From Podospora pseudocomata (lineage: Eukaryota > Ascomycota > Sordariomycetes > Sordariales > Podosporaceae): a DNA stretch of 64,000 bases. This document shows, piece after piece, positions 1 to 11,704 of this stretch (its first letter is position 1; every line of letters starts with the position of its first letter). The notes below the pieces were generated by a model that saw nothing but the letters and a program-made list of their open reading frames with translations, was not told where the DNA came from and ran no database searches. Location of the stretch: the NCBI RefSeq assembly GCF_035222375.1, contig NC_085887.1, positions 1,153,501 through 1,217,500 on the forward strand, in the 5' to 3' direction. The position numbers and the translations under genes are program-made.

Positions 1-186
1 CTCGAGCCAGCAACTTCCTGAGCAATGCGAATTAACGATTACGGTCAATTTGTGAACGTTGATCTCGCTGGTACAGACACCACCTGGAATAATGTCGATA
101 GTCTCGGCCCGGGTCCTGCGGTCAACTTGAAGGAGATTATTCAGATCCTCAGTCTTGCCAACCTCACCCCCGGATCGTCTGCCTGA
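1..186 (+). CDS. possible 3' end of an unknown gene
   Basis: An open frame runs from about position 22 to a TGA at 184-186 and ends in the residues LANLTPGSSA. The codons look used (few rare ones, a clean DSLGPGPAVNLKEI stretch), but the same frame has a stop at 19-21. The coding part must therefore begin after a splice acceptor (for example the TACAG ending at 74) or at the ATG at 25. I recognise no family. It could equally be chance; the window edge prevents a better call. Confidence 0.25.
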
Positions 187-1287
187 TCTCACAGGAGAGG
201 GCCGAGACTGTAGTCATGGTTTGTCGTTGGTAATTGTAGTCTTCTGGCTAGGTGACTGGCAAGTGTCGATGATGGTCAGATCCGGGTCGAGGGCGGGCTG
301 ATGATGGTGACAGAACTGGCGTTGCTCACGGATATATCAGAAGTCTGGTAGAGATAAATGCAAGAGGAGTAATATTCACTCGGGAGATAAGTACCCACAA
401 ATTTGAAAACTCTTCCTCTGTTGATTCACATTTATTCACTTATACGGAAGAAGCAACTATCAGACCCATGTGCGCTTTCGATGATGTCAATCGGCGGTCC
501 AAGTAAACACAGATTAACGGCCGAAAGTACGGAGCAACCGATAGAGGATATCGACAGTAGATAGGCACTTAGGAAGGTGTGTTGATATTTAAACGAGGCT
601 TTAGTAGCAACCTGGTCCAGTAGACGAAGAGAAAGGCAACCGCCCTATCGTTCAATTAAAACAGCTATGTCCAAAAAGCCCATATATAAACCCCGTGTCA
701 ATTTGCTCAACTAGTCGTGGCAAATCCCCTTCTCATTCCTCCTCGTCATATTTTACATGACCCCCGTCATAAAACGTTATACAAATATCGAAACCTCGAG
801 AACAAGAAAAAAAAAGAAAGAAAAAGAATCACCCAATAACATCCCTCGTCGAAACTGTCGTAAATATGTTCACGAAAAGCAAAAGTCCAAAAGTCCAAAC
901 AGTCATGGGCCTATCAAAGTCGTCATTTCTTTTTCCTCCCTTGCTCCTGGCTTGTGATGAGGAAGATAAATTCTTCCTGTGTGAAAATAAAAGGAGAAAT
1001 GGTAAAGGTGATTAAAAGTTTTAGAGAAAAGACGTTTAGTGTGAAATAGGAAAGGCGGCCGAAGTCGAAGTGAAATATTTCGAGGGAATTAAGAGGGTGT
1101 ATGTAATCAAGGCCGTTGCTGTGATGGTGGTGACAGAATAGTGGTATAGAGGTCTGTGGTCGGTAGCGGTATAGGTCAGTGGTAGATGACGATACATGGT
1201 GAAGAACATGTCGGTGAAGCATAAATTGGTGAAAGGGTTTTGGTGAAGTCGGTATATAGATGGTACACCGTACAAGTGAGCTCAGTT
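187..1287. other. intergenic, 3' flank of C2H2 gene
   Basis: No supportable gene. Short frames on both strands have poor composition. The stretch nearest 1287 is probably the 3' untranslated region of the zinc-finger gene on the minus strand. An A-rich run lies at about 806-830. Confidence 0.6.
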
Positions 1288-2739
1288 CTACCAGCTCGAC
1301 AGGTCGTCCACCTCACGGGCAGCATCGACGCCCTCCATCCCATAGTCCATCCACGATGACTGGCCTCTCACGCTGAGAAGCGCGGGATCAATCATGGTGT
1401 CTGACATGTCCTGGTTGTTTCTGTTGTAGTAATAACCGGACCATTCGGGAGCTGGCTGCTGGTTTACCGTGAGAGCTGGAACCCCCAATGGGTATCCACC
1501 TTCCAGTTGAGGGGAGTTATCAAACGCCCTGCCGACACCAATAAGTGTAGAATCCTGGGTATAGCCTTGATCGTTTACATTCTGGCTGAAAGCAGAAGTA
1601 CCAGAATAAGCAGCTAAATCAAACTCTGCAGACCTGTCGGCCAAGCTCTCAGGAACCTGAGGCGAACCGGGAGAAGGATTGGGGTGGGATGGCGACGGAG
1701 GTACCGAGTTGGCACTGCATCGACACAGCTCGGACACAGGAAGACAGAGAGCCTCAGGGAGACCCCTCGGTGCCGGCGAAGTGGATTCAGAGTACGGCTT
1801 AGAACCCAACCTGACAGCCCAGAGCACCAACAGCTCACTATCGGGCACATGCCTGGTCTCCAGCATCTTCCTCAACACGATTGATGTGTGCGGCTGCCAC
1901 TTCAAGTCTTTGCCCTTGGGGTGTCGATTCTTCCAGCCATCATAGATACCCGCTTGCCGCATGAGATTCCGGAAGCAGGTTGAGTGGGACCAGGTCTGGT
2001 TGGGGTGATTGGCCTCGACGTGGTTGGCGACGTGATGAAAGTAATCAGTAGCTGTCTCGGCAGGGTCGGCGGCGTCAGGTGTTTCGAAGACATGCTTGCA
2101 GTTGGTAAAGCCACAGGCGAAGACAACTCGGGGGCAGAGTGTGGTCATGATGCATTCCGAAGACCGGTGGAGGTTGCCGTGACTGGGATCCTTTAGGTGC
2201 GCTTTCATCCCCGGAAGACAGTCATATGTCTTGCCGCAGTCAGGCTTCGGGCAGGTCCACTGTGCATTGGTGTTATGATAATTTCGCATATGGCGTTTAA
2301 GATCATTCTTCCGGCGACAGGCCGTGTATGCCCCAACTTCAGAGCAGAGGGGGCACTGGAGACAGTCATCTTTGCTAGCCACGGTTGCTGGTGACGAGGC
2401 ACGCGGGCGACCTGTGGTGGCACCGAGAGAACGTCGTCCAGTGCGCCGTTTATGTGAGACAGGAGGTGATTTAAGTCTTGTAGCGGAGGATATGTTGTCA
2501 TTTTCGGCAATGGTAGTCGCGGGAGAGAGGCGTGAGGATGGACCTGTATTCGTGTCAGAGCTCGTCTCGAGGATCACGGCCATATCAGGCTTGCGTTGAA
2601 CATCTTCCAACTCCGGAACAACTGCCAATCCCTCCCCATGAAAGTTTAAGTACCCACCAAGACTTATGTAAGGGCTGGGAAAATTCGAGTTCGGGAATTT
2701 CTTGAGCAATTGTTCAAGGTTGATGCTGGTGCTTTGCAT
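1288..2739 (-). CDS. C2H2-type zinc-finger protein, 483 aa
   Basis: Single-exon gene. After a disordered Ser/Thr/Pro-rich N-terminus with a basic, nuclear-signal-like patch (SHKRRTGRRS, about residues 95-104), two C2H2-like fingers appear at about residues 129-155 (CPLC ... HMRNYH) and 163-187 (CPKPDC ... HLKDPSH). A third Cys/His-rich block follows at about 200-255 (CPRVVFACGFTNCKHVF). A conserved region about residues 255-320 (FRNLMRQAGIYDGW, WQPHTSIVLRKMLETRH, LLVLWAVRLG) is shared closely with the gene at 43530-45167, so the two are paralogues. The C-terminus is low complexity. A nucleic-acid-binding or regulatory role is inferred from the fingers only. The start is the first ATG of the open frame; no splice is needed. 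Confidence 0.8.
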   Translation of the reverse strand: MQSTSINLEQLLKKFPNSNFPSPYISLGGYLNFHGEGLAVVPELEDVQRKPDMAVILETSSDTNTGPSSRLSPATTIAENDNISSATRLKSPPVSHKRRTGRRSLGATTGRPRASSPATVASKDDCLQCPLCSEVGAYTACRRKNDLKRHMRNYHNTNAQWTCPKPDCGKTYDCLPGMKAHLKDPSHGNLHRSSECIMTTLCPRVVFACGFTNCKHVFETPDAADPAETATDYFHHVANHVEANHPNQTWSHSTCFRNLMRQAGIYDGWKNRHPKGKDLKWQPHTSIVLRKMLETRHVPDSELLVLWAVRLGSKPYSESTSPAPRGLPEALCLPVSELCRCSANSVPPSPSHPNPSPGSPQVPESLADRSAEFDLAAYSGTSAFSQNVNDQGYTQDSTLIGVGRAFDNSPQLEGGYPLGVPALTVNQQPAPEWSGYYYNRNNQDMSDTMIDPALLSVRGQSSWMDYGMEGVDAAREVDDLSSW

Positions 2740-4810
2740 AATAATGATAGACCGTCGAGATGCCGGACGCGCTCTGGTCGTGGTTGGTTGATTTTGCTGC
2801 TGTGAGACTGGAAGGACACGGCGAGGTTGAACAGAACCGGACTGAGGTTAAGGATGGGATCGCGGGCGTCGATGCAACTCGAGAGATGGGCACGGAACGT
2901 GTCGAGTATAAAAAGGAGGGTGGGTAGTGTGGGGATGAGGAATGCCCCAACGAAGTCAATAAATATGAAGTGATGAATGAAGGTGTAAGCCGTGATGGGG
3001 TGAAAGGAGTGCGACAAAAAGTGCAAGGAGCACACGAAGGAGAGATGCCAGCCGGTTGCTGAGGACAGGAAACGAAAAGAAAAAAAAGGGAAAATGTCAA
3101 GTTATAAGAACAAACCCAGAAATGAGATGAGCGATGCCAACAACAAGGCTTTCCGGTCTCATCAGTCATCTTGAAAATCTCAGCGTAAACCTACGCCCAA
3201 GTGCAGCCCACTTTTCTCTTTTTTCTTCTTCTTTTTCTTTTTGTGTTGTTGGCCAGCACGGCGAGCTGGAGGTCGATGCCGGGGTGCTTGCCTGTCATTG
3301 TCAGAAAAGTACCTAATCCAGACTTGAGGTCCAGCTGGGATTGGCGGCATTCACAGAAAAAGCCCGTTCGTACCTGCATCTGACGTGAACGATCTAGATC
3401 CACGATCGGCGGGGAGCCAGGAGCTCTGCATCTCCAATTACAAATAGGAATAAGCCACTGGTTCCAAAGAGTGGGATGAGATGACTGGAGTGTCGAAGAA
3501 ATTTTTTCTTTTGGAACTGGCTGCCTGTGACGTTGACAGCAATTGAAGAGGCCTTACATGGGGGTCGGATATTCGGGTGCTAAAAGGTTTGGGAGAAGAA
3601 AAGAACAAGGCAATTTCCAAGAGCAAGGTAGCAGCTGAGACAGATTGTATTGATGTAACCTGGTTTCTCCGTCGATCCCTAGATCCCTGGTGTCATTCGC
3701 TGCTTTTAGAAGCGTACCTAGTATAGTCTACATTCACGACCAGCCCGATGATAATGTTGTTATGATTAACAGAGTGGTTCATGAAATTGCAAGCGGGGGA
3801 TAACTTCACCTGGAATGCCCGTCGTCCAAGTTGCGGTGAGCTTTCATTACCACCCACCATCACAGCAGCTGTCTGATCATGAAACACGCCCTGAGATGAA
3901 GAAACTTCTGCCACGTTGACGTGGACACCTTCGAGAAGGTGGGCTAGGCAGTTTTGTTTCTGTGAAGAGCGTCATCAGACAGCGTGGGAAATTGAGCGGA
4001 GAGAGGAAGCAGTTACGGCAACAGCAGCTTTCATCAATCGGCACACACCGAAACCCACCCGTTCCACGAGGCCGGGCACAGCTGGACGTGGAGAGAGCCG
4101 TGCGCCTCCTCTAGTGTTGGGGTAGTAAACATTCGCAATGCTGGCCTTCATTTCGCAAAACGAGCTAGCATGGTCTCTTGACACTGCTGCATGCAGACAA
4201 GATGAAAATGGCCTGTTGCGACGTCAACAGTGATTCGGAATGGGGGAAAGTGAATAGTGGCTGGCAGGCTCGAAAGGGAAAAACCTTCAGTTCATGGGCT
4301 GCTGCAAGGCGTCCTTGGCGAACCATCGCCATGTCCACGCCAGGGTCAAAGTGTGCGCTGGCAAGGCGGCAGGCTGCGATTCAGCAAGACCGATAAGCGA
4401 AAAGAATCCTGACTCTTGGAACAACATATTGAGAAGCAAGGTAAAGCAGAAACAAAAAACTTGATCGTGTTATGAATGTCATGAAATGCTCAATAGCCAT
4501 AGTATCCCCCTCGTCCAATAGGTATGTATGTATGTACAGCCCGCCAAAATTGGTGGGGAAAGAAAAACGGCGACGCCCTCCAGCTCGCTCCCAGTCTCTC
4601 CTTTTTGAACATCAGATCCGGCCGCGGACCTCCAACCGCCATTTTTCACCGACCCGGTAATGCACAATGTATCAAAAGCAAACACTTTTCGCTCCCTTCC
4701 GGATATCACAATCGAAACTCTTAAGAACAAAAATTTGAACAACACGCCCAATGCTAAAGTCTCACGCCCAAAACAACGTCCCAGTCAAGGTGTATTAGGG
4801 TACTAATTGC
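2740..4810. other. intergenic region between C2H2 gene and ILV2
   Basis: About 2 kb without a supportable gene. It contains the upstream region of the zinc-finger gene and the downstream flank of ILV2. A pyrimidine-rich run lies at about 3212-3243 and a short (GTAT)n microsatellite at about 4521-4537. Confidence 0.6.
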
Positions 4811-7192
4811 TTAACCGTGGAGACCGCAAGTGCGCTGGCGCATGAGTTCTCTTCTCGCGAGATCCTTGACTGTAGTTTGTGTCAGCAATGATACTTTGTA
4901 AGTTACTGGAAAATAGAAGGTTACATACCACCGTCGTATGTGATGAACTCGTGAAGAGCTGACCCACCGGGAACCATGGGGAGAACGGGAACCTTCTTGT
5001 CAGTGACAACCTCCAGAAGGGCTGGGCCATCAGTGTCAATCAGCCACTGGAGAGCTTCCCGGGTCTCATCAGGCTTGATGAGACGCCTGTGCTGGATGCC
5101 CATGGCGTCGGCGAGCTTCATGAAGTCGGGGTTCTTCTGGTGAGTGTGGGAGTAGCGATCCTCGTAGAAGAGGTTCTGCCATTGTGTAACCATGCCCTGC
5201 TCTTCGTTGTTCAGAACGATGATCTTGACGCCAATGTTGAACTGAGCAGCGGTGGAGAGCTCGGTAAGGGTCATGCCAAAGGAAGCATCACCGTCGATGT
5301 CGATGACAAGGGAATCTGGCTTGGCCACCTTGGCACCGATGGCGGCCGGTAGACCGTAGCCCATGGTACCGAGACCACCAGAGGTGATCATGGTGCGGGG
5401 ATGTCTCCAGCGGAAGTGCTGAGCAGCCCACATCTGATGCTGGCCGACACCAGTGGTGATGTAGGTGTTTTCCTTGCGGTCAGCTGTGAGGTTGCTGAGC
5501 TCCTCAATCAGTGTCTGAGGCTTGATCAAGCCCTCGCGGGCAGCACGCTCGTAGTCAGAAAGAGGCCACTTCTTCTTCCATTCGTTAATCTGAGCGAACC
5601 ACTCCTTTCTGTCAGCCATGGTCTTGCTCTCCACCTGGGGCAGGAGCAAGTCGAGGTTCTTGCCAAGATCACCCTCGATAGCCTCAGTGGCCTGCACGAC
5701 CTTGTTGATGTTCTTGGGGAGGATCTCGAAGTGAATGATACCTCCGCGGTTCTCCTTCGCCGCAGCCTTAGCCGCTGGGGCAAACTTGGCAACACTACCG
5801 GTAACACGGTCATCGAAGCGGCCACCGAGAGCAATGATGAGATCAGCCTCCTGCATGGACATGTTGGCATAGGCTGAGCCGTGCATCCCGAGCATGTGGA
5901 GGGACTTCTCATCAAGCTCGTCGAAGGCACCGAGACCGTGAAGGGTCGTCGTCACGGGGATGGACGCCTTGTTCGCAAGCTCTCTGAGCAGCTCAACACC
6001 ACGCTCCGAGCTAATGACACCTTGGCCAGCATAGATGACGGGCTTCTTGGCGATGTTGACCAAGTGAGCCACACGCTTGATAGAAGCACGGAGCTGCTTC
6101 TCGCTAGCCTCGAGAGCGGCGCGGGAGGCAGCGCTGGGGAGCGACGGAATGGCGGGGGCCGTGGGAATAGCACGACGCAGGATACCAGCCGTCACGTCCT
6201 TGGGAAGATCCACGAGAACGGGACCAGGTCTTCCGCTGGTGGCAATCTCGAAGGCCTCGTTGATTCTTTGAGGCAGCTCAGCGACATTCTTCACCATGAC
6301 GTTCCACTTGGTGCAGGCGCGGGAGATGCCCACAACGTCGGCTTCTTGGAACGCATCGCTACCAATGGCTGTGGTAACGACCTGGCCGGTGAAAACGATC
6401 ATGGGAGTACCGTCCGCAAGCGCATCAGCCATTGGTGTCACAACGTTGGTGGCACCAGGACCGGAAGTCACCAAGACGACACCGGGCTTGCCAGAAGCGC
6501 GGGCGTAACCCTGGGCCATGTGGCCAGCGCCCTGCTCGTGTCTGGGAAGGACGAAATCGAAATGTGGTGAGTTGTAGATGGCATCGAACACGGGAAGAAT
6601 AGCACCGCCAGGATAGCCGACTGTGTATAGTTAGCCAACTGTGCAAGTTTATGGGAGTAGGAGTAGAGACATACAAATGTGCTTAACGCCGTGTCTAAGC
6701 ATCATCTCATGGAAGATCTCACCACCAGTCTTGCCGATAAACCTGTAGCGCATTTCGTGTTAACTATGCATACATTTATATATATACATAGACGATCCTC
6801 ATTTGTATAGTTGGGAGACATACGACTCGTCGACATCGTTCTTACGGGCGTTAGCCAGGGGTTGAACGTGGTTGGGCTCGGCGTTGAATGATTGGGCGGG
6901 CTTTGCTCGTACGTCGCTGTATAAAGAATGGAATTAGCCATTGTGTTTTTGTAGTGATGGTTGTGGTGAGTCACTACTAGTAGTAGTATGACTCCAAAGC
7001 CGACGATGGCGGTGGGACGACTTACGCAGCGGGCACCTTCGCGGCAGCCGATGTGGACTGATTCCTAACGTCTGATGGCCCATTACGGACACCTGTGATG
7101 GCAGAAGCCTTTTGTGTGAGGGAAGCAATTCGCTGTTGGCTAGGCCGAGTAGTGGCCAGCGCCTTGAGGGCGCGGCTGGTTTGACGGATCAT
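4811..7192 (-). CDS. ILV2: acetolactate synthase catalytic subunit, mitochondrial
   Basis: First common enzyme of valine, isoleucine and leucine synthesis: a thiamine-diphosphate enzyme that joins pyruvate with pyruvate or 2-oxobutyrate in mitochondria. Five exons: 7026-7192, 6824-6916, 6675-6742, 4929-6620 and 4811-4869, giving 692 residues. The N-terminus (MIRQTSRALKALATTR) is an Arg/Ser-rich, acid-free presequence. Family motifs include GYPGGAILP, LPRHEQGAGHMAQGYARASG, VTSGPGATN, the cofactor motif IDGDASFGM and NNEEQGMVTQW. The last intron opens with GTATGTAA, so unspliced reading stops at once. Splicing to 4869 gives the tail VKDLARRELMRQRTCGLHG, which fits the family. An in-frame ATG at 7276 would add 28 residues, but the start at 7192 gives a typical presequence. 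General amino-acid control is likely (see the sites at 7398 and 7485). Confidence 0.96.
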
Positions 7193-8837
7193 CACGAAAG
7201 GTGACTGCGAAGAGACCGGAAGGAGAGCGGACGGCGGAGAGCGGGAGGTGGCGAGGTGTAAACTAGGAGAGCACACCTAGGTGAGAGGGACCTGAAGGTT
7301 ACAGGAGTGGAAATAGGAAAGTTTTAGCTGTAACAGCGAGAACTGGCTATTAAACAGCAATGTAGAAAGATTCCAAAGTTCCTCTTGACGAGCCGAGGAG
7401 TCAATGGGTCTTGTTGGAGGCGGACGTGGTGGTTTTGAAAGAAAGAAACCCTGTCCTTGGCGGGAACGAACAATCGGAGTGGTATGAGTCGTTGAATCTC
7501 AAATTTTTGGCCGTCGATTGTGGGGTAGAAAAGCGACTACACGGGTAGCACGGGCCTTATAGTGGCCCCTAGTGGCGATGTCGGAACTGCCCTGGAGCGC
7601 CCGATTTGCTGCCACGGCAAGCACACATGGCCACCGGCAGGCGGGACGGCGCCTGGACCCTTTCACCTGCTTTTTAGAATAAGTTTCTAACCCGCCTAGA
7701 GGGTAGCCGTTGTTTCCTCTTTTGCCCTCGGCACCTTCCTGGAACATCATATCACGTTTCGAAACTTTCTTCTATGACAGTTCAGGCATCACACGACCAA
7801 TTCATCCATCGTCTGGGAACACTGGACCATGACACTGTGGACCTTGGTGGCCGAGGAATTCAAGTTTTTGCGGGGAAGAAAGCTGCGTGCCGGTCTGCAG
7901 GTCCGTCCAATCACACGCTGTCAATTAAGTGTTCCCCCGTAAGTAACACACCCAGCGCGACATTGTAGCACATAACGGCAAGCCGATGAGCCGATCCTTC
8001 TCTCGATATTTTCGGGATACGATATTGTTAAATTGTGCGATCACGGCCATATTCTTTGTGATCTCTGCAAGAAGCGGGCGAAGAGGGCGACCGGCCCAAC
8101 GGACATTCTAATACTAGGTACCTGACATCCGGTTCACGGATGACGCCAAGGCGGGGCGGGGTCCATTCCAGGTGTCAAAAGTCACCGCCGTCACAGCCCT
8201 GCGCCGGTGGTCGGCCCCACCAAAATATTTCCAGCCGTGTATTCCAGCTTCACGCCGACAGTCGCAGCGGCCGGCCGCCTCTGACTTCACTGATCGAGCT
8301 TCGAATTAGGTTCGGCGCTACCCTGTGGCTTGTCAACACCTCCAACTTCGGGCAAGAGCAGCATCCCGCCTTGTTTTCTAGCACTCAGCCCGCGGACACT
8401 ATGCGATGATCAACTGACGACTGCAGATGCCATCCGACTGCTCACTGCAACGCTACAGGACAGAACTGCAGCAGCAGGATGAACGGAGACAGTTTCCCGA
8501 GCTGGCCCTTCCACGTGCACCAAACCACAGCTGCCATCGGATTTGGAGTGAGAATGCTGTCTCTAGCATCAATTTGGATGCTACGCTGAGTGGATATCAT
8601 CTTGGCAAGAAATCACGCTAACCTCCAGTCTGCTAACAGTTCCCAGACACGATCTTCTCGCTGTGTAAGTCACATTTCCTATTTCGCTCTCAGGCTCTCA
8701 GTTATTCCCGCCTGCCGATATTTTACACATTACAAACAGACAAACAAACCAAAACTTGAGCCAACGTACAAGGAGATAAACAAGAGAAAATTACAAGTCA
8801 TTAATCATGAACACTCATCACTCAATGCTACGTGGCT
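7193..8837. other. intergenic, ILV2 upstream region
   Basis: No supportable gene in about 1.6 kb. The part next to 7193 is the ILV2 leader and promoter; the part next to 8837 is the 3' flank of the DUF3659 gene. Short frames at 8140-8840 lack family resemblance. Confidence 0.6.
7398..7490 (-). promoter_or_regulatory. candidate CPC1/Gcn4-type sites upstream of ILV2
   Basis: TGACTC reads on the minus strand at 7398-7403, and TGAGTC on the plus strand at 7485-7490. They lie about 210 and 295 bp upstream of the ILV2 start. Both are close to the TGASTCA element bound by Gcn4/CPC1, which is known to control branched-chain amino-acid genes in fungi. Such six-base matches also occur by chance. Confidence 0.35.
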
Positions 8838-11704
8838 TTAGCCACCCAAGACACCGCCCAAAAGACCACCCTTCTTCTTCTTACCCGACTTGAGACTGTC
8901 ACTGAAGGATCCAAGACCCAATCCGGCAAGGACGCGGTTCAAGCCGAGTGTACCTAGCAACCCGTCAACCAGTCCTCCCAATCCAAGGCCGCTCAGCTAT
9001 AGTACTAGTGTTAGCACGTTGTTCCTTGCGTTGCAAGTGGACCCTGAAAGGACTTACCAATCTGCCAACGAGGTTGAGCACACCACTCAACAACAACCCA
9101 ACGGCGGCAAGGATCTGGAACAGAGGCTCGTTGAGCAGACCCCACAGAGGGTTGAGCTCCTTCTTTGCGTGGGGCATATCCTCAAGCTTGCGCTTGGCAT
9201 TGTCGATGCACTGAGTGACATCGCCTGTGAGATCCTTGAGGAGCTCAGCAAGACGGTACTCCTCCGGAGTGGCCTCGCGAGCAGCAGTCTTGTGCTTGGC
9301 GTTGGCCGAGATGCGGCCATCAGGGTCGAGGCCCTTGATGATGCCTTGAGCCTCGGTCAAGATGCGGCCACCCTCTTCGATTAGAGGGCGGACCTCCTTG
9401 ACAAGCTGCTCTTCGTCGCGCTCGTCTTCCGGAGTGCGCTCTGCCTTGTCGATTTTCTACTGTGTGTTAGTGATGAACAAGCTGTGGCGTGAGTTGGTAG
9501 TGATAACTTACCTCGGTGATCATCTTGCAGATAGGTCGAATCTTGTCAAGGCACTGGGCAATGCAGACAGACATCTGGATGGCCATCTTCTTGTCATTCT
9601 CGGCTTGCTCGCGCTTCTCCTTCTGTTCAGGTGTCTCCTCGTCCTTGACCTCAGGAATGTCCTCAAGAAGCGAGCAGTGGCCAATGACAGTGCCCTTCTG
9701 GTCGACAACATCACCGTCGTCGTCAATCTCCTTGCCCGAGCAGACCTGGGGATCGCCAGAAGTCAACTTGCCAATGAGGTTACCATCGCCATCAACAACA
9801 TTGCCCTCCTTGTTGACCTTGCGGCCCGACATGAGGTTCTTGGACTTCTGAACCTCCTCGGGCTCCCAGCGCTCAGCCTTGCCAATGACATTGCCATTTT
9901 TATCCAACACATCACCATCCTCATCAACCGCCCTGCCAAACAAGACCTTGCCCTCTCCCTTCACCAATCTTCCCACAATATCCCCCGAAGGCGTAACAAC
10001 AGTTCCATCCTTAGCAACCGTGCACCCCTCCAACTCGGCAAACGGCCCCTCCTTGGATCCCTCCCTCTCCCCCTCGCTAACCAACTCCGCCTTCCCCAAA
10101 ACATCACCACTCTCACTCAGAATATTCCCCTTCCTATCACACATCCTCCCCACCATCCTCTTCGGATCCCCCTCCACCACCCTCCCGTAAATAACCCCGT
10201 TCCCATCAACCACATACCCCGCCTTGTTGACCCTCTTCCCAGCCAACAAGCTATTATCCACCTCCTTAACCTCCTCCTCCACCTCCTCCTCCGGCTCCCA
10301 ACGTTCCGCCTTCCCAATCACATTCCCCGCCTTGTCAAGCACGTCCCCATCAGCATCAACAGACTTCCCCCTCAACTGCTTGACATCCCCTTCGATAATC
10401 TTGCCCACCCACTCCCCATTGCTGACAACCATCCCATTCCCGTCAACAACCGCATCAGGGAAGGACTCGAACGGCGCAGACTCCTTGAGCATGTCATCAC
10501 GTTCCGAGTCAGAGATGGGCTCAGCCTTGCCGATGATCTTGCCGTTGTCGGACCAGATATCCCCGTTTTCGTCGACCTTCTTGCCGATGAGGTACTGCAG
10601 GATGCCGCTCACGACACGACCGACAACCTTGCCGTCGGAAACGACGTTGCCGCCTTTGTTGACGGTGCCGTTCTTGAGAATGGAAAAGTCCATTTGTTCG
10701 GCTACGGTGGAGCCCTCGCCTGCTTCGACGCCTTGGGGTTGGTCCTCTTGAATTGTACCTTCGGGTTGACTTTCGGCTTGGGATGGGGAGAAGTCCTGGA
10801 CCTGTGACTGGCCGTCTTGGATTTGGTGGGGGTCGAATTGCTCTTGTGCTTGCTCACCAGCTTCAGTTTGGGGTTGCTGCTGCTCCGTGCCGGTGGTGGA
10901 GGGGGCTTTCTCTGTTTGCTGCTCAACATCGGGCTTCTCGGACCCTGACTTGGCGACAGACTCGGCCTTGTCGCTGACGGTCTTGGTGTCAATGTCTGGC
11001 TTCTCAGAAGCAGCAGGTTCAGGCTCGTCGATGTTGTTATCCGCAGCCTCAACGTCTGGCTTCTCCGAGGCAGCCTTGTCGACTGTCTCCGAGGCAGGAG
11101 GCTTCTCCGATGTAGTGGTAGCATCCTCCTTTGCACTCTTGAGGAACTCCTCCCTCGCCTCATCAGTAGGCTGGTTCTCGCTCGCCTGGTCAAAAGCCTT
11201 CTTAGCCTGCTCCGTCAACCCCGACGGCGCCTCAGAGATCTTATCCGCAGCGGGGGTCTGGGTCTCTTCCTCAGCTTTGTCAGACTCTGGCTTCTCAGAC
11301 GACTCGACCTTCTCCTCCGTCGTAGTCTTAGTATCCTCCCCAGCCTCAGTCTCCGTCTTGTCACTCATAGCCTCGGGCTCAACCTTCTCCGGCTTTTCCT
11401 CCTCCTTATCCTCCATCTGAATCCCCTCCTCTGTTTCCTTGGGCTTCTCCAGATGAGTATACCCCCCACTCTCCCTCTCCACCTCACTGCCATCATTCCC
11501 CTCGAAATCCCCCGACGTGGTCACAACCTCGTCGTTCTCCTCCTCCTCCTCCCGGTTCTTGTTCTGCTCCTTCTGGAGATCAATAGCCGGAGGGGAGGGG
11601 GCAGAGCGAGGGACGTTTTCCTCTTGGGGGGTGGAGACATCCTGCTGCTGCTGCTGCTTCTTTCCCTTGCGGGAGGGGAGCGTCTTCTTCGCAATGTCGG
11701 ACAT
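8838..11704 (-). CDS. large DUF3659 / LEA-like repeat protein, 916 aa
   Basis: Three exons: 9512-11704, 9058-9456 and 8838-8996. Residues 1 to about 337 are disordered and rich in Glu/Lys/Thr/Ser/Pro with repeated SEKP(D/E) and ASEKPD blocks, plus a short glutamine run near the start. From about 338 to 690 there are five tandem repeats of about 70 residues with the pattern GK.V...G.V.D..G.VIGK, the DUF3659 pattern of fungal proteins often labelled LEA-domain proteins. The C-terminal 220 residues hold an amphipathic stretch, a hydrophobic helix (LFQILAAVGLLLSGVLNLVG) and a Gly/Leu-rich tail ending KKKKGGLLGGVLGG. The start at 11704 follows a stretch without coding character and precedes MSDIAKKTLPSRKGKK. 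Function is unknown; a stress-protective or structural role is inference from the LEA-like composition. The next gene at 13345 is a smaller relative. Confidence 0.88.
11641..11664. repeat. CTG/CAG triplet run in the DUF3659 gene
   Basis: A short CTG run encodes the glutamine tract KKQQQQQ near the N-terminus of the minus-strand DUF3659 protein. Confidence 0.6.

Noticed and set aside
5881-6570. 229-codon plus-strand frame
   Set aside because: Antisense to conserved acetolactate synthase sequence.
9362-10807. 481-codon plus-strand frame
   Set aside because: It lies antisense to the DUF3659 repeats, and its sequence is the periodic shadow of those repeats.
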